From positions 18,063,698-18,127,697 of the forward strand of contig CM022670.1 of the NCBI GenBank assembly GCA_012295275.1: 64,000 bases of DNA. Reading direction: 5' to 3'. Every line of letters starts with the position of its first letter. Positions within the stretch are counted from its first letter, which is position 1. Made by a program: the position numbers and the translations under genes. Origin of the DNA: Chrysomallon squamiferum. Taxonomy: Eukaryota; Mollusca; Gastropoda; Neomphalida; Peltospiridae. This document shows, piece after piece, positions 53,185-64,000 of this stretch. The notes under the pieces are model-generated. The model did no database searches and was not told where the DNA came from. It saw only the letters and a program-made list of their open reading frames with translations.

Positions 53185-53390
53185 GTGTTTCCCCCATTAG
53201 TGTGTGTTGTGTGTGAGTTAACCCCTTCCTTCAATAAAGTCCACATCCACATCCACAAGGCGGACGTTTTTACCGTTCGGCCATCCAGACACCTTAAAAA
53301 AAACCTGCTTATTAACCGAGGTTAATTATCGCTTCCCACGAAGCACGTCGATCTTTGTCTTTCGTCATTTCTGCGTCTATTTTTTGCAAA
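53185..53390 (-). mobile_element. Possible tRNA-derived SINE remnant with A box
   Basis: On the minus strand TGGCCGAACGG (53273-53283) matches the tRNA A-box consensus closely and resembles the class II tRNA A box at 1623-1633. Downstream follows a GTCCGCCTTGTGGATG-like segment typical of tRNA-like folds. No clear B box is seen; GGGGTTAACTC near 53215-53225 is at best a decayed one. The minus-strand 3' end meets the (TA)n tract. Confidence 0.45.
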
Positions 53391-53900
53391 AAAAATTGGG
53401 TTAGTATGTATTTTTTGGATTTTTATTATGTAATTTTTTTATATGTATGAATGATTTTTTATTATTCTCTGTCATATATACGTCTGTATGTTTCTATATT
53501 TTATTTTAAATAGAAAAATCTGAAAAGCCACTGATAGGTAAGATTGTTAGTATTCTCTGTTTTTTTTTCTCAGTAATTTAAATAACGAATTATTTGCCTG
53601 CTAATCAGCGCATATGTTTCTATATTTTCGTTTTTAGTTTGTTTCTTTAGTTTTTTCTTTTTATTCATTCTTTCTTTAAGTTGTTTCTACATTTTTTTCT
53701 TTTTTCTTTCTTTCCTTCCTTCTTTCTTTTCTTTCTATCTTTACTATCTTTTATTTTATTTCTTTTATTCTTTCCTTCCTTCTTTTTTTTTTTCTTCGTT
53801 TTATGATTTCTTTATGATTTATTTATGATAAATCTTTAATCAGTTCATACACTCTGCTCTCACTGATTGTTTATTTAAGCTTTTGTAATCGAATTTCTTT
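53391..53900. other. T-rich and TTTC-rich sequence
   Basis: A TTTC/TTCC pyrimidine-rich tract covers about 53640-53800. No gene is seen. Confidence 0.5.
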
Positions 53901-53908
53901 CTTTTACT

Positions 53909-54130
53909 TTACATTTTCTTAATGTACTTGCTATCGACCTTCATCGCTCTGATTTTGTCTTGTCTCAGGATTTCATCGGTGTAGATGGCCGGCAGTGATG
54001 TCGTAGCTTCCTCACGGGCCCATTTCCGTCTGACGAACCGATTACCAGTGGCGTCTGCAGGACGAACCTGATACCAGTGGTCTCGTCTCCCGGTACATGG
54101 TCTTATCTGAACATCTCCGATAGATACCAT
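53909..54130 (-). other. Unassigned 73-codon ORF of higher GC content
   Basis: A minus-strand frame starts MVSIGDVQIRPCTGRR and is open upstream of the Met for roughly 18 more codons before a stop. It is charged and mixed in composition (Arg, Lys, Asp, Glu, Trp), quite unlike the repeat-derived ORFs here, and sits in a GC-richer patch of about 200 bp. It resembles a fragment of a real coding sequence, such as an old transposon or gene piece. I do not recognise a domain and see no clear splice sites. An overlapping 63-codon frame in another phase at 54042-54233 weakens the case. Confidence 0.25.
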
Positions 54131-54233
54131 TCGGGCGAACCTTATTTTTATTGAAGAGATATCCCCGAAACAGTGACATACTCAACTTGCTCCAGTCCAG
54201 CCATAGTGATAGTACTGACACTTTGCCAAACAA

Positions 54234-54234
<1 letters not shown>

Positions 54235-54281
<47 letters not shown>
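54235..54281. repeat. (TA)n microsatellite
   Basis: A pure TA run of about 47 bp. Confidence 0.96.
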
Positions 54282-54285
<4 letters not shown>

Positions 54286-54447
54286 TCACTGATTCAAAAG
54301 ACAGAAAGCTCATCGGTAGTCAGTCTACTCAATTTATTTAATACAAGAGGGTGGTCTTTCTCCAAAAAATGTATTGTCAGTGGAACAATGTATTTATTTA
54401 ATAATGAAACATTAAATGCACAGCTGACTAATACGTTCTCACTCCAA

Positions 54448-54735
54448 GGCAAGAGTTAGCATCAATTAAACAATGAAATACCAAGCTCATTGGGCTATCC
54501 CATGCAAGTGTTACCATCAGTTAAACAATGAAATACCAAGCTCATTGGGCTATCCCATGCAAGTGTTAACATCAATTAAACAATGAAATACCAAGCTCAT
54601 TTGGCTATCCCAAGCAAGTGTTAACATCAGTTAAACAATGAAATACCAAGCTCATTGGGCTATCCCAAGCAAGTGTTAACATCAATTAAACAAAGAATTT
54701 ATTTAATCCCAAGCTCATTGGGTTATCTCAGTATA
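54448..54735. repeat. 55-bp minisatellite, about 5 copies
   Basis: The unit contains ATCAATTAAACAATGAAATA and CCAAGCTCATTGGGCTATCC. The CTCATTGGGC word or its variant starts at 54486, 54541, 54596, 54651 and 54714. The first four are exactly 55 bp apart and the last is shifted by an 8-bp insertion. Copies alternate between CATCAATTAA and CATCAGTTAA, hinting at a higher-order 110-bp period. Confidence 0.96.
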
Positions 54736-57605
54736 GCAACAGTGAGACCAGCCAATCATACTAATTACACTGTCTCACAAACAGATTGGTGTCTGACAAA
54801 TGGGGTTCTGACAAATGGGGTGGAACCATATATATGTATATACCGACCTCTTCCTGTGTTATGTCTTTAAACTATAAATTTACAATAGTATAAATGGCGA
54901 TGATAATTATGATGATGAATAGGATATTGCTCCTAAATCCAAAAGATTTTTATACTTTTTTTTTTTTTTTGGTATAAATATATCCCATAACAGTGATTTT
55001 GACAACTAACAACTGTTTATAATCAAAAGATCTGAATAACTGTTAAACGAATTATTCATTCACGAACAATCTAATGAAGGCACACTTTAAATTCTTCTTC
55101 TAGTACATTTCAAACCGTGGAGAAAATGATGAGTTTCTACCTGAAAAATAATATTTTACTGACAATACAACAGCTGATTTTTAAACTTCGTCTTCAAAAT
55201 TAATGATGATTACCCACATTAGTTATCTTCTCACTTTAGCTTTGTGACCGAAAACGGGTTTGAACGAAGAATATGCCAGTGTTTAAGCCAGTGTGTCTCC
55301 CTGATGTCTGTCTGTGATTCATGATGTGTACGTCCAACAATACATTTCTGAAGAGAAACGGTGTTACATTCGTTATTCTGTGATGAGACTACCAATATTT
55401 ATAATACAATATTTATAAAATAATTGATTTTAGCTGCTTTCGACTAAATGTTACTGATCACGAGATCTGCTAGAAGATTTTTATCGCCATTACATTTTTT
55501 TATTTTAGATTATATGAAAGGGAAACAAATAAACAAACAACAAATAAATAAAAATAAATAAATAAATAAATAAATAAAATATTAATTGAAAGTTAGTAAA
55601 TAAAAATTACAAAACTTATTTAGGAAAGAAACAAACTATCGAAAATGAAATATTAAGGAAGCGGGTGATAAAAATGTTCACTGTAGGCGTGGCGGGTCGC
55701 GCAATCAATCTCCTCTGAGCTGGTGAATCAGTGTTCATGTCATCTGTTTCTCTGGTCAAGTATCTGAGTAGCCCATGTTATCACAGCACTACTCCTGTCT
55801 TTCTGTTAAATACATTGTTTCTTTGTTTAGAGCCAGGGGTTAAGTACAATTTTCTATTTTTTATTTAAAAAAAAAAAAGTTATCAACAAAATAAAAATTA
55901 TATTGCATGTCTCAAAGAATGAGATTTATAGCATAATTTTTCTGAGATGTCGATGAGAATTACATAATCTAATGTGATTACGAATTGCATTTGGTAATGC
56001 CACTAGGTCGTAAGTGAATATTTGTTAAACGCAAAACAAAACAAATGAAACTCGTAACTACAGTTTAAGACATTATGGTTGCACTGAAGCCGGTACATTA
56101 TATATATTCGTTCAAGTTATTTTAACATGACTCACGAAAATATCCGAAGATTGCCGATGTCTATTCAAAAATTTATTTTCGAAAATCTTTTTGACATTTT
56201 TTTTTTTTTTTTTTTAAAACATCATTAGTGATGCTTGAAAACTGAATGACTTCGATATGAGGGCGATGGGGCGGCAAATGAAGTGCCATATTGGAGAGCA
56301 ATATGACGGGAATCCACAGAGCATGGCTCGGAGCTGCCAACTGAACGTCCAATATCTGTACTCAGAGATGCCCGATTAAACTCAAACTAGCGTCTTCCAG
56401 TGTTTGCCTGTAAACCTTTCCCTGCCTTTCGTCTGTGCATTTATTTAACCAGAGGAAACGACGCTAATGCAGAAGTGGTATTAAATTGGCTAATATACTC
56501 AAATTGACACGACATTGCATACACTTTTGTTTAATCGAGGCCAAGGGGTGGCGGCCTCTGCTGGCGGCATTTTGTCGTAAAGGAAGTAATATATTTACTT
56601 CAGTTCGTAATGAATTTCCTAACGAATTTCTTCACGTATTTAAAATGTGGCATATATTATATACATATTTGACGGGAGAATTTAATAATACTAATAATCT
56701 TTGTTAGGTATAAAAAAAAAAAAAAAAAAATAAAAAATTGCTAAATTTGTAGAAGTACATATTTGAATAGACAATACTTTAAAAATAACTGCATTCGTTA
56801 TATTTAGATGGATAAAAATTAAAGTCGGTTTTTGTCGTTGATATGGTTAGGTTTATTAAACTTTGCCATACCAAAGGTTTTCAAATTTCATTTCACCTGA
56901 CCCACTCTTTTCTTTGTCTTTTATGTGGGTGTATTTACGTGTATAATTCATAAACTAAATATCAGACGTAACGCTGTAACGATCTCGAGCTTCCACAATC
57001 AAACACTTTTGGTCCCAGGAACCAAGCACACATAATTTTCCCCTTTAGCTAAATACCACTGCACTGGGATACAAGTCAAACGGAAGCGCCTCTAAACCAG
57101 AGACGTCTATGCATTCTTCTTTTAATTAGTTTTATACATAACACATTATTGTTGACTCGCGCCATCGACTCTTGGTTCACGTTGTCAGTGACCTCTATCA
57201 ATACAGGACAAGCTCAGGAGCCTAAAACACATTGCAGTTTGCAATTACTGTGTTATCTGATTGCTGCGGGTCATCCTCCGGAGACGACATTTGTTTCCTG
57301 GGAATAATGTCCTAGTATACTGCTCGATCGCTGCATTGAAGTGAGATCATGGGACCAAACTGGTTCATCAAGTTAAGCTCTGAATCATTTCAGAATTCAG
57401 TTTCTTTCTTGTTTTTTCTTCTTCATTTTAATATGTCTTTTAATCAGCCATATCTCTGACTTTCGAAACTATATTATTCTTTTTTTTTAATTATATATGT
57501 AGAAAACTAGATAATATTGGTCGAATATAATTCGAAACTTAATCTGTTGTTAAAATGTTTTGCTGTTGTCAATATCACTGAACTAAGTAAAACAAATAAT
57601 AAGAA
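54736..57605. other. Unassigned sequence
   Basis: It holds a 14-bp duplication of CTGACAAATGGGGT near 54796-54823, poly-T at about 54958-54970 and 56199-56215, AAAT repeats at 55537-55579 and poly-A at 56713-56731. 56230-56480 and 57000-57360 are GC-richer and look more conserved in character, but no gene is recognised. A 73-codon plus frame at 56486-56707 has no domain. Confidence 0.4.
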
Positions 57606-57608
57606 GGA

Positions 57609-57656
<48 letters not shown>
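57609..57656. repeat. (AAT)n microsatellite
   Basis: A pure AAT run of about 46 bp. Confidence 0.95.
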
Positions 57657-57658
<2 letters not shown>

Positions 57659-59185
57659 TTTTTATTTGTCTTTCTAGAATCAGACGATCATCGAGTCATG
57701 TTTCAAAATTTTGAAGTCGTGTTATTTGACGTCACTGTTGCTACTTAAGAAAGCGAAGGTACTTGATGAACTACATGAAAACATTTACAAACTGGGATTA
57801 GTATGAGAAAAAAAAAGATGTGCGTTATATACTTTATTATCTGGTCTGTGAGGTAAAAGTGCATGCACTAGAACTTGTTGATTTTTCCTTCTAAATGTCT
57901 AGACGAGGTCTCAAAACAGTCTTCTGTCTAACCTCTAATAGTCGCCGATTAAGCAAACACATTTCTCTCTCTAACCCTCAGTACAAGCTTTTGCAAAGAA
58001 CCATGTTTGTTCGATATGTTCTGAAAAAAAGTTTTCCTTCTCTTCTAGAAGAAAAATGACGAATCCTTCGCTTCTGAGTGTTATTTCAGTCAAAGTAATT
58101 TGTTTCCACTTCTACTGGGGTCCTCTTCAGCCGCATGCTGAGCAAACAGTATGTGAGAAGTGTGTTATGTCTGAGAAAACAACAACTGATTTACAAAACC
58201 TTGGCACTGACGTCTCCAGTGATCGAGACATGTCCGATCTGCCTCGTGAAAATCGATCCCAAGCACTGACCATTGAATCTGCCATGAATGTCCTTTCAAA
58301 GTAACTGTCCGAAAGTGTTTGTATTCCGCTGAATGTACTAGAGGAAGGTTAAAAGACCGCGTTATCGAACGGTCAAGCGATTCATTACTGCCGTGCCATG
58401 GACATCGTGGTCCATAACTTCTGAACGCTGATCGGACAGGTTAAATAGCCAGGGCGTCCAGTGGTCAGTGTTAAAGAGCTGTGTAAAGAAATGTGTGTAG
58501 TTTCTTAGACAGGAGAATATTTTCTCTCTTAATTAAAAAGTCCAGATCTGTTAATATGATCAGTTGTGTTAATAAACTCGCTGGAGAAGGTTCACATGAT
58601 GAATGTATTAATGCGTTTCAGTTTATTTTCAATCCTGTATTAACATTTTTATGTCGAGAACTAAACTTAATTATATTAGAATGAAAATAATGCAGGTAAA
58701 CAAGTTATTGTCTGAAATATATCTTTAACAATTAAATGAAAAAAAAGAATATTTTATTGTTCTACCTATAACAAATTCAAGTTTGTGCACAACATTTTTG
58801 TTTTGCTTTTACTGTTAATAAAACATTTTCTTGAAAATATATATTATTCTAAAAACAAAAGAATTTCCTTTTACCCTTTTTAACGGCACAAATTTAATAA
58901 ACGTCTTTCAGGAATATATTTAATGATTTTTAACTTTATAAATTAAAAATTGAAGCTAAAATAATTTTCAAAAACATGTATTTTTAAAAGAAGTCGAATT
59001 GCAGAATATTAAACATTAAATTTTGGATTAAATAGCGGATTACAAAAAAATCCACGATATGTGTATCCATCAAAGATATACCACGAAATTAATACTATTT
59101 AGTTTTCAAACAGAGAAGAACACTCGAGTATATTAATGAATATAAATTAATTAATTAAAGATTATAAATGAAAACTCAGTAATTG
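57657..59185. other. Unassigned sequence with an 82-codon ORF
   Basis: A plus frame at 58056-58304 (starts MTNPSLLSVISVK) includes a C-x-x-C pair (CEKC) and a Ser/Asp-rich tail. It is not repeat-derived and is preceded by a pyrimidine-rich stretch ending CTTCTCTTCTAG at about 58050, which resembles a splice acceptor. No domain is recognised and no partner exon was found, so I do not call it a gene. The remainder is AT-rich. Confidence 0.3.
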
Positions 59186-59189
59186 CAAT

Positions 59190-59550
59190 AGCAACGGTAA
59201 TAATAACACCGGAAGCTGCTTGATAAAAGTAGTACATACTAGTAGTAGTAATGTTTGAAGTAATGTAATAGTAATGGTAGTACAAATGGTATTAGTAGTA
59301 GTAACAGTAATACTAGTAATAGTGGTGGTAGTAGTAACATCAATGGTAGCATGTATAGCAACAGTAGCAACAGCTGTAGAATTAGTACTAACAGTAGTAA
59401 TAATTACAGCAGCAGTATCAGCAATAGCAGTTGCAGTAGTAGAAATAGTAGTGTAGCAAATAGTAGAAATATAAATAGTTGTAGTAGTAGAAGTAGCAAT
59501 ACAAGTAGTAATATATGATAAATAATGTAGTAGAAAAGTAGCTGTTCTGA
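59190..59550. repeat. Degenerate AGT/AGC/ACA trinucleotide tract
   Basis: About 360 bp of AGTAGTAAT-, AGCAACAGT- and GTAGTAGT-like words keep 3-bp phase well enough to leave a 153-codon Thr/Ile/Val-rich frame open on the minus strand (59162-59623). It is a repeat artefact, not a protein. Confidence 0.88.
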
Positions 59551-59627
59551 TAATAGACTTTACAGTAGTTTTACAACTGGAAGTAGTACATAACGTAGTA
59601 AAATTATCATCGTAGTAAGACATTTAT

Positions 59628-59990
59628 CTACGAGATCTTCGTGTTACGTCCCAGACACAAGAAAAGGCGCCTGTTCAAACAAACTATGTTACGACGATCT
59701 ATGCTACTCCACTGGCAAAACTGGCACATCTTCAAATGTTCAGAAATCGAGCCAGCCATTTTTTTCAACCTGAGAATACTAGCTAATGAGTTCCGTTTGT
59801 TGTTCCTTGAAACAAATTCGCATTCTAAACATGTTTTATCTTCTTCTTCCTGCCACCTCAGTCCCCAGTACGAAAGGTTTTTATCTTTCCTCTGACATTT
59901 CTTGGACCACCTGACGGCAAAAAGTCTTAATTTCATTGGTTGTTTGGTATGCTCGTGAATGTAATTGCCATGTGCAGCTGGCACGTGCAC
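59628..59990 (-). other. Unassigned 120-codon ORF
   Basis: This is the longest frame in the window that is not composed of simple repeats. It starts MHVPAAHGNYIHEHTKQPMK and is rich in Lys, Arg, Cys and Ser. It contains a CxxC pair (CQFC) and a separate LEC motif, but no zinc-finger spacing I recognise. A plus frame of 84 codons overlaps it, and length alone at this base composition does not exclude chance. It lies between the AGT tract (59190-59550) and the ACT tract (60187-60385). Confidence 0.2.
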
Positions 59991-60186
59991 CGGTCATAAA
60001 TGATGATTTATTTGTGAAGGCTAATTTGAGGTTTTGTCTCAGACTTGCGAAAAGATATTTTCGTTTCTTTCTTCGTACTAACTGAAGCTAATACGTCATT
60101 TCTTTGACAAGTAGTTTGTATCTCTATTGTAGATAAACAAGATATGAAAAAGAACGAACAGTAAAATCACATAAATAAAACAAAAA

Positions 60187-60385
60187 TTACTATTACTTCT
60201 TCTACCATTAATGCTACTACTGTTATTACTACTACTGCTCCTATTAACTACTACTTCTACTACTATTACTGTTATTACTACTACTACTCCTAGTTCTTCT
60301 ACTACTGTTAATGATACTCTACTGATACCACTACTGCTACTACAACGACTTGTACTGCTTCTGCTAATCTTTATACTGCTATTAG
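60187..60385. repeat. Degenerate ACT/CTA trinucleotide tract
   Basis: About 200 bp of ACTACT-, ACTGTTATT- and CTACTGCT-like words, in the opposite orientation to the 59190-59550 AGT tract. Open frames on both strands here (80 and 113 codons) derive from it. Confidence 0.9.
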
Positions 60386-60640
60386 TAGCACTATTTCTAG
60401 AGTTCTCAAGTTTATCACTACCGTACTTACACCCCAAAATAAAACAATCATAAGTGCAAATAGAATTTCAGCTTCTACTATTAGTACTACTAGATACATT
60501 AACAACAACAACAACAAAAATAATAATAATAATAATAATAAATACTACGAGGCGGGACAGCAGTAGGGAACGGAGTAATTGTTAGGTAGGTAGATATACA
60601 AGTGGTAATAGTGGAAATAGTAATGGTCACATTATTAACA
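60386..60640. other. Short spacer with AAC and AAT blocks
   Basis: (AAC)n and (AAT)n lie at about 60501-60542. The rest is unremarkable. Confidence 0.5.
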
Positions 60641-60642
60641 GT

Positions 60643-60651
60643 CGCAGTCGC

Positions 60652-60702
<51 letters not shown>
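60643..60702. repeat. (AGT)n microsatellite
   Basis: A nearly pure AGT run of about 55 bp, preceded by CGCAGT variants. Confidence 0.95.
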
Positions 60703-60704
<2 letters not shown>

Positions 60705-60849
60705 GTTAATAACAATAGTCAAAGAGTAGAATTATTATCAGTTTCAGCAGAGGAAATAAAAATAGTAGGAATGATATCATCAACAATAACAGAAGATCGA
60801 GAGATATCTTGTTCTTTAAATATATAAGTATGCCTATTATAGATGACTG

Positions 60850-60903
60850 TATGGATATATATGTATGTGTGCATGTATGTGTGTATGTATGTGTGTATGC
60901 ATG
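60850..60903. repeat. (TATG)n/(TGTG)n tract
   Basis: About 50 bp of TATG and TGTG units. Confidence 0.92.
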
Positions 60904-61207
60904 CAATAGGTCTACTTAATAAGTTTAATAAATGAGCAAAGTGTCCTTTTCTTTAATATCTTTCTTATTCTGTTCATTGTAGTTTATTAATAAAGGCCAT
61001 AATATTCAAAGGTATTTGGTCATCTTCTTATTCTGAATCTGGAATAAATTACGTATAATATCTGACTAAATGACACAGAGTAACAGATTCACACTTCAGC
61101 TCATTAGTGAACTTGCAGCTGTTCCTTTACAGATCTGTGCAGAACCTGGAATGTGTGTGGCCTTTTTAATTTATCATCACTTCAGTTCACGTGTTTTGTA
61201 TGAGTTA

Positions 61208-61232
61208 TCAAAACAACAACAATAACAACAGC

Positions 61233-61272
<40 letters not shown>

Positions 61273-61351
61273 GCAGTAGTAACAACATCAACAAAAACAA
61301 CAAAAAAAATAACAGCATCAACAACAACAACAACAATAATAATAATAATAG
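61208..61351. repeat. (AAC)n/(AAT)n tract
   Basis: Alternating blocks of AAC, AAT and AGT over about 140 bp give a poly-Asn artefact ORF. Confidence 0.94.
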
Positions 61352-62080
61352 GTTTGTTCTTTTCTTCTTCTTTGTTTATCTTTTATCATTATCTTCTTAC
61401 ACTGTACTCTGTAAATAAAATCCCAAATTTGTTAAATTTCTATTAACTTCAAAACATTCTTTCTTTCTTTCTTTTACCTTTTTCCATTTTTTTTTTTTTT
61501 TTTTCATTTCATCATATAATATCTCACCCGCATTTACATCAGTTCTATTACTATGTATTTGTAGCAAATCCGGAAACGATTTAGTTACTATTTTCTAAAC
61601 GCTTAGAGTTAAATTTCCATTCTGTCGAAGTACGCCTGTGTGGCTTACAGTGATGTATGACAAAGTGGCCTGTCTGGTTTCAGCCCATGTATATATTAAA
61701 CTGACTAAATGGCTCAAGACTGACTGGATTGGAACACGTTCTCAGAGGAGCTTGTGCGAGAGTTTTCAATTTCTAGATGCCTATTGAATTTTCACTGATT
61801 GCGTCTTTTCCATTACACCACAATTATTAGGATTTAAACAGGAAAGTAAAGAGCTGTGTAAATACACGTGTAAATTGGATATTATCTCTTTTTTTTTGTG
61901 TGCTGTGGTTTAAGATTTAAATACAAAAGTAACGTGTTAAGTGGGATGTTATTCTGTGACTGTAGATTAAGACTTAAACACAAAAGTAATAATAAAGTAT
62001 TATGACTCTGCCCCTCAAAAAATGGAGACAAGGAAAACTGTTTGTATTTTAATTAAAATGTACTGTATATTTTTTATTTT
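61352..62080. other. Unassigned AT-rich sequence
   Basis: A poly-T tract lies at about 61488-61505. A loose direct repeat near 61846-61925 and 61926-61990 shares words like AAGATTTAAATACAAAAGTAA and AAGACTTAAACACAAAAGTAA. No gene is seen. Confidence 0.4.
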
Positions 62081-62082
62081 GG

Positions 62083-62300
62083 AAAGAAAGAAAGATAAAG
62101 AGATAGGGAGATAAAGAGATAGATAGACAAACAGACAGAGAGACAGACAGATAGATAGATTGATAGATATGATGGATGGATTTATGGATGGATGGATAGA
62201 TAGAGAGATAGACAGACACACAGAAAGACAGAGAGAAGGACAGAAAGACAGAGAATCATACAGACAGAGAGAGACAGACAGACAGACACATAGAAACGAC
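62083..62300. repeat. GATA/GACA/GAGA purine-rich tetranucleotide tract
   Basis: About 215 bp of AGAT, GACA, GGAT and GAAA units. The Asp/Arg-rich plus frame and Ser/Ile-rich minus frame are repeat translations. Confidence 0.92.
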
Positions 62301-63424
62301 GAAAAAGAACACCGTCAAAATGGAAGAAAGTATATCAAGAATGTAACTATTTTGTATTACAAAACAACTAACAGCTCTGTGGCCGAGTGTGTTCATGTAA
62401 TTGTTTAAAATGATCTCTATAATACGTTTTCAAACCTGTCTCTTTTCATTAGCAAAACTTTTCTCTAAGTACACAGACAAATAATATTCCCTGATAAGAA
62501 CGTATAAAGAGATATCTGACATTTTAAATATTAATCGAAAGTCGTGACATTCAAACGAAAGATTCTTGAAATGGAAAGAGTTTTGTACACAACAAAGGTG
62601 GATTATAGATTTATTAAATATCACGAGAATACAAAGAAATACTGATGTAATTAAAATCCAGTAACACAGAGAAAAACACAGATAAAGAATATATAAATAT
62701 TTAATTTACACACTTGATTAATACCAGAAGTCTTTCTACAAAAGCAGATAATTATATTCTGAAAATAATTTTGTCACGAAAAGGCAAATCATCAATTGCT
62801 ATAAAAAGATAAAACGAAAGAAAAAAGAAAGTTTCCAAATATCAATGTTTTAATGTTTGAGATTTTTCTTTTTCTTTTTAAAATTCCTTTTGACTTTTTT
62901 TCTTTAAGGTTTATTTTCTATTGGTTTTTCATGTTTTTTCTTTTTTCTTTTAAATATATTTTCTTTTTTTTTTCCTTTTTCCTTTTTCTTTTTCTTACCT
63001 CTGTTAAAATTTTATCGAGATTTATTTGACCATTTTAATCTTTTTTTTTAATTCAAATTTATTTTATTCTATTCTATTCCATTTTTTCTTTCATTTTTTA
63101 AAATTTTAATTTAATTTAATGTTATTCATTTTTTTGTTCAATCTTACTTGACTGTTTCTTGATTATTTTACCATTTTTCTTCAAGATATATTTTTTTCTG
63201 TACTTTGATGTTTATTGTTCAGTTACAGTGTCAAATCCATTACATTAATATTTGTATTCTTTTAATTTTTTATTAAAAGAAAGAAAAAACACAAAAACAA
63301 AAAAGGCATTGTTTTCTTGTTGTTTTAGTTTTAGTTTTTTTGTTTTAGAACAAAACTCTTAGGACAAAAACCATTTGGACAGTACAGCTCATTATCGATT
63401 TAATTATTTTAATTATTTTGAGTA
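62301..63424. other. AT-rich, T-rich low-complexity sequence
   Basis: A strong T bias covers about 62860-63130. No gene is seen. Confidence 0.5.
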
Positions 63425-63427
63425 TAT

Positions 63428-63500
63428 GTTGTGTGTGTGTTTGTTTATGTGCGTGTGTTTGTGTGTGTGTATGTGCATATGTGTGTGTGTATGTTCGTTT
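63428..63500. repeat. Imperfect (TG)n tract
   Basis: TGTG units are interrupted by TTTG, TGCG and ATAT. Confidence 0.9.
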
Positions 63501-63955
63501 ATTAAAATAAAAACTCTGACACGTTATTTTTCTTCCTGTTAAATTAGGGTTTAAACAGAACTACCTTACATCTGTTTTCTCTTTAGAAGTAACACTGCAC
63601 GTGATTCAGGTGCGAAGGCTGCTTATTAACGTATTAAGCAAGTGGGTGATGTTTATTCACTGGGGTCGGGATACCTGAAGACGTAAGTCCTCGCCGGTGA
63701 AGGTTAACTGACAAAGAATGTCTAAGAAAACAAAGAGAATTTCACTTACAGGTGAAAACAGGGAGAAGCAGGAATGTGTTGGATGTGTAGTTTGAACACG
63801 GAAGAAAACGGTGAGGGATTTGTAGGTAAGCGAGTGTGGCAGCTGGTATTTCTGAGGTGCTTTGATAGATAGATAGATGACGTAATTAAGTCCTTTGTGA
63901 GAAAAAGTCCTGCCATAATCATTCTGAGCAGAAATAAAATTAACATTATCATAGC
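63501..63955. other. Unique sequence of moderate complexity
   Basis: 63560-63860 is less AT-biased. A 68-codon minus frame at 63746-63952 has no recognised domain. Confidence 0.35.
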
Positions 63956-63957
63956 AA

Positions 63958-64000
63958 TTACTACTACTACTACTGGTAGTAGTAGTAGTAGTAGTAGTAT
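63958..64000. repeat. (ACT)n-(AGT)n inverted trinucleotide tract
   Basis: A block of (ACT)n is followed, across a 2-nt TG centre, by (AGT)n. The two halves are exact reverse complements for about 14 bp and can fold into a near-perfect hairpin. The tract is cut by the window end. Confidence 0.93.

Noticed and set aside
53909-54130. Retroelement integrase C-terminal tail
   Set aside because: A loose resemblance (IRP word followed by a Tyr and an Arg-rich run) is too weak to assign a family; kept only as an unassigned ORF.
59162-59623. 153-codon Thr-rich minus-strand ORF, the longest in the window
   Set aside because: It is a degenerate AGT/AGC trinucleotide tract read in phase; composition and periodicity explain it fully.
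59628-59990. Zinc-finger protein on the minus strand
   Set aside because: Only a single CxxC pair is present, without the Cys/His spacing of any zinc-finger class I know.

Overview
The window looks like non-coding DNA from an animal nuclear genome. It is strongly AT-rich and dense in long microsatellites: (CT/GA)n, (AAT/ATT)n, (TATG)n, (CA/TG)n, (TTTA)n and degenerate ACT/AGT tracts. Several minisatellites and tRNA-related repeats sit among them. Nothing resembles a bacterial or viral gene layout: no operon, no Shine-Dalgarno-led ORF series and no densely coding strand. The only gene I can call with confidence is a eukaryotic tRNA-Ser(GCT) on the minus strand at 1559-1640, with internal A and B boxes and a downstream T4 Pol III stop. 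The microsatellite style and the tRNA-derived repeats would fit a mollusc, perhaps a cephalopod, but that is an inference from general appearance and the sequence does not prove it.

Layout. 1-7.4 kb: (AC)n and (CT)n tracts, the tRNA-Ser gene, then five tandem arrays with units near 82, about 10, 50, 86 and 38 bp, separated by AAT and TATG tracts. 7.4-21.4 kb: AT-rich unique sequence with very large trinucleotide and GA/CT tracts and one SINE-like fragment at 12.87 kb. 21.4-22.05 kb: four diverged copies of a unit of about 157 bp, at least one carrying tRNA-like A- and B-box motifs on the minus strand. 22-34 kb: unique sequence and microsatellites, a dispersed repeat present twice (28.67 and 30.27 kb) and each time running into a TTG-type tract, two short minisatellites (32.3-33.0 kb), and a second copy of the 12.9 kb SINE-like element at 33.88 kb. 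34.8-35.36 kb: a compositionally foreign, CpG-rich block built from internal direct repeats. 36.25-37.13 kb: spaced, diverged copies of another repeat. 37-52 kb: mostly unique AT-rich DNA with simple tracts. 52.9-54.75 kb: a direct repeat, a tRNA-like A box, a small ORF of higher GC content and a 55-bp minisatellite. 59-61.4 kb: several hundred bases of degenerate AGT and ACT trinucleotide tracts in opposite orientations. The window ends in an ACT/AGT inverted hairpin tract.

No protein-coding gene could be supported. The open frames are almost all simple-repeat translations or chance ORFs below about 120 codons. The window is best read as intergenic DNA or the interior of a very large intron. 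No multi-gene system is visible. The observations most worth following are the CpG-rich repeat block at 34.8-35.4 kb, the tRNA-like tandem array at 21.4-22.05 kb, and the dispersed repeat pair with trinucleotide tails.
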